From assembly GCF_902686445.1 (NCBI RefSeq), contig NC_062218.1:18839515-18903514 (forward strand): DNA of 64,000 nucleotides, read 5' to 3'. Below the pieces are notes generated by a model. It saw only the letters and a program-made list of their open reading frames with translations, did not search any database and was not told where the DNA came from. Every line of letters starts with the position of its first letter. Within the stretch, counting starts at the first letter, position 1. The position numbers were made by a program, and so were the translations under genes. The DNA comes from Sciurus carolinensis (taxonomy: Eukaryota; Chordata; Mammalia; Rodentia; Sciuridae). Positions 63,031 through 64,000 of this stretch are shown here, piece by piece.

Positions 63031-64000
63031 AAAATACTAGAATACTAGAAATATGGAAGGTTTAAGGATAATTTGATAAGAATTGTTAAACATTTCAAGA
63101 ACCCAAAAACTTACCTCAAAAATGTATCTTTGAGTCCACCTAAATAATTAGACTACTTCTTAAAGAATTATGTTTACATTTAATACTCAGAATGTATATA
63201 TGCATATGCATACACAATCACCAAACTGTAGATTCCGTAATGGAATTTAGACATAGAGTTGTTTAAATTATGATACTGCATGTTTTTTGCTTGAAATACC
63301 ATTTAATTGTACCTAATTGCATATAATTTGATTTCTTAAGCAAATTTAATAGTATACAAATAATGTATTACATAAATAATGTATCAGAGGAAGCAAACAA
63401 CAACATCTTTGTGAATAAAAAGGAACTCGTCTTGAAAATTGGAGAATTCAGGAATAACAATATACATTGATGGTCGAATTACATGTTATACCCTCTGTCT
63501 TCAAAATCTTAAAACATTTTTTTAGTTAAAGGAATAGAAACACTGTATACAAGAAAAGACCAATCTGGTGACAACATTAGATTCAAGCTGGACTTTGTTC
63601 AAGCACACTAAACATACTGTGAGTAGGACTTCAGGAATGACAAAAATATGCACTCGTACCCATTCTCAGAATGTCTATGAGATGAGTGACAATAATGTGA
63701 AGAGAGCTAGTATTTGTTCATCTCTACTAAGTATTCTAAAAGGCTCTTCTTGAAAATTGTCACAAATATGCTCACAAATTTATCATTACCTAAAGGCATT
63801 GAGAAACTTCTTTGAAAGATAAGTATTTTCCATAAATGATTGACTTAGTAACAGTGAAGACTGAACATATTTTTGAAAATGTCAAGTATTTGGCTCCCAT
63901 AATATAGTAATATAGCTTTACTATATGAGTTAAATTATTTAAAATGTGATAGTAGAAAAAAAGGAAATTCAAAGAACTCAGAACAGGAGAGGAAAACAAA

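Larger units (their letters stand above)
58026..64000 (-). other. CDH12: CDH12 intron 5 (partial)
   Basis: Intron upstream of exon 6, continuing beyond the window; exon 5 is not seen. It contains an L1 ORF2 tail, an ID SINE and a short L1 3' end, listed separately. 58030-60150 and 61043-62810 hold no recognisable feature except a GATA-like low-complexity patch near 58395-58455. Confidence 0.8.

Noticed and set aside
1..64000. CRISPR array, operon, toxin system or other exotic locus
   Set aside because: No regular repeat-spacer pattern and no clustered open frames. The window is a mammalian cadherin gene with ordinary repeat-filled introns.

Overview
The window is vertebrate nuclear DNA from a rodent, most likely a sciurid (ground squirrel, marmot or tree squirrel). 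It is AT-rich and intron-dominated. It carries tRNA-derived ID-type SINEs, dimeric B1-dID SINEs and L1 3' ends of forms I associate with squirrel genomes, plus older mammalian repeats (MIR, L2, MaLR LTRs, MER5-type). The species call rests on repeat recognition and could be settled by alignment.

One gene can be supported: a type II classical cadherin on the minus strand, which I recognise as CDH12 (brain cadherin, N-cadherin 2). Six consecutive internal coding exons are present, from high to low coordinate: 57838-58025 (188 bp), 46044-46297 (254), 28784-28920 (137), 10463-10584 (122), 6049-6166 (118) and 1759-2010 (252). In the 12-exon layout usual for type II cadherins these are exons 6-11. 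They encode EC3 to the end of the transmembrane helix. All have AG/GT borders, and the reading frame is continuous across all five junctions with no stop or frameshift. Exons 1-5 (signal peptide, propeptide, EC1-EC2) lie above position 64000. The last exon (catenin-binding tail) lies below position 1.

Everything else is intron. Regions: 1-1758, part of intron 11; 2011-6048, intron 10 (L2, B1-dID, TG repeat); 6167-10462, intron 9 (ID, L1 3' end, two odd sister B1-dID copies); 10585-28783, intron 8 (two old L1 pieces, an ERV1-like solo LTR inside an L2 tail, a second LTR-like unit, MIR, MER5-type, microsatellites); 28921-46043, intron 7 (several MaLR LTRs, an LTR-internal-LTR MaLR remnant, inverted B1-dID pair, a 72-bp TA palindrome); 46298-57837, intron 6 (L1 3' end, L2, a local duplication); 58026-64000, part of intron 5 (an L1 ORF2 tail with target-site duplication and an adjacent young ID element).

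I found no promoter, CpG island, RNA gene, CRISPR array or second gene, and no convincing undescribed biological system. The observations worth checking are structural: hairpin and palindrome sequences near exons or microsatellites, nested insertions with readable target-site duplications, two local duplications, and a few stretches that I could not assign.
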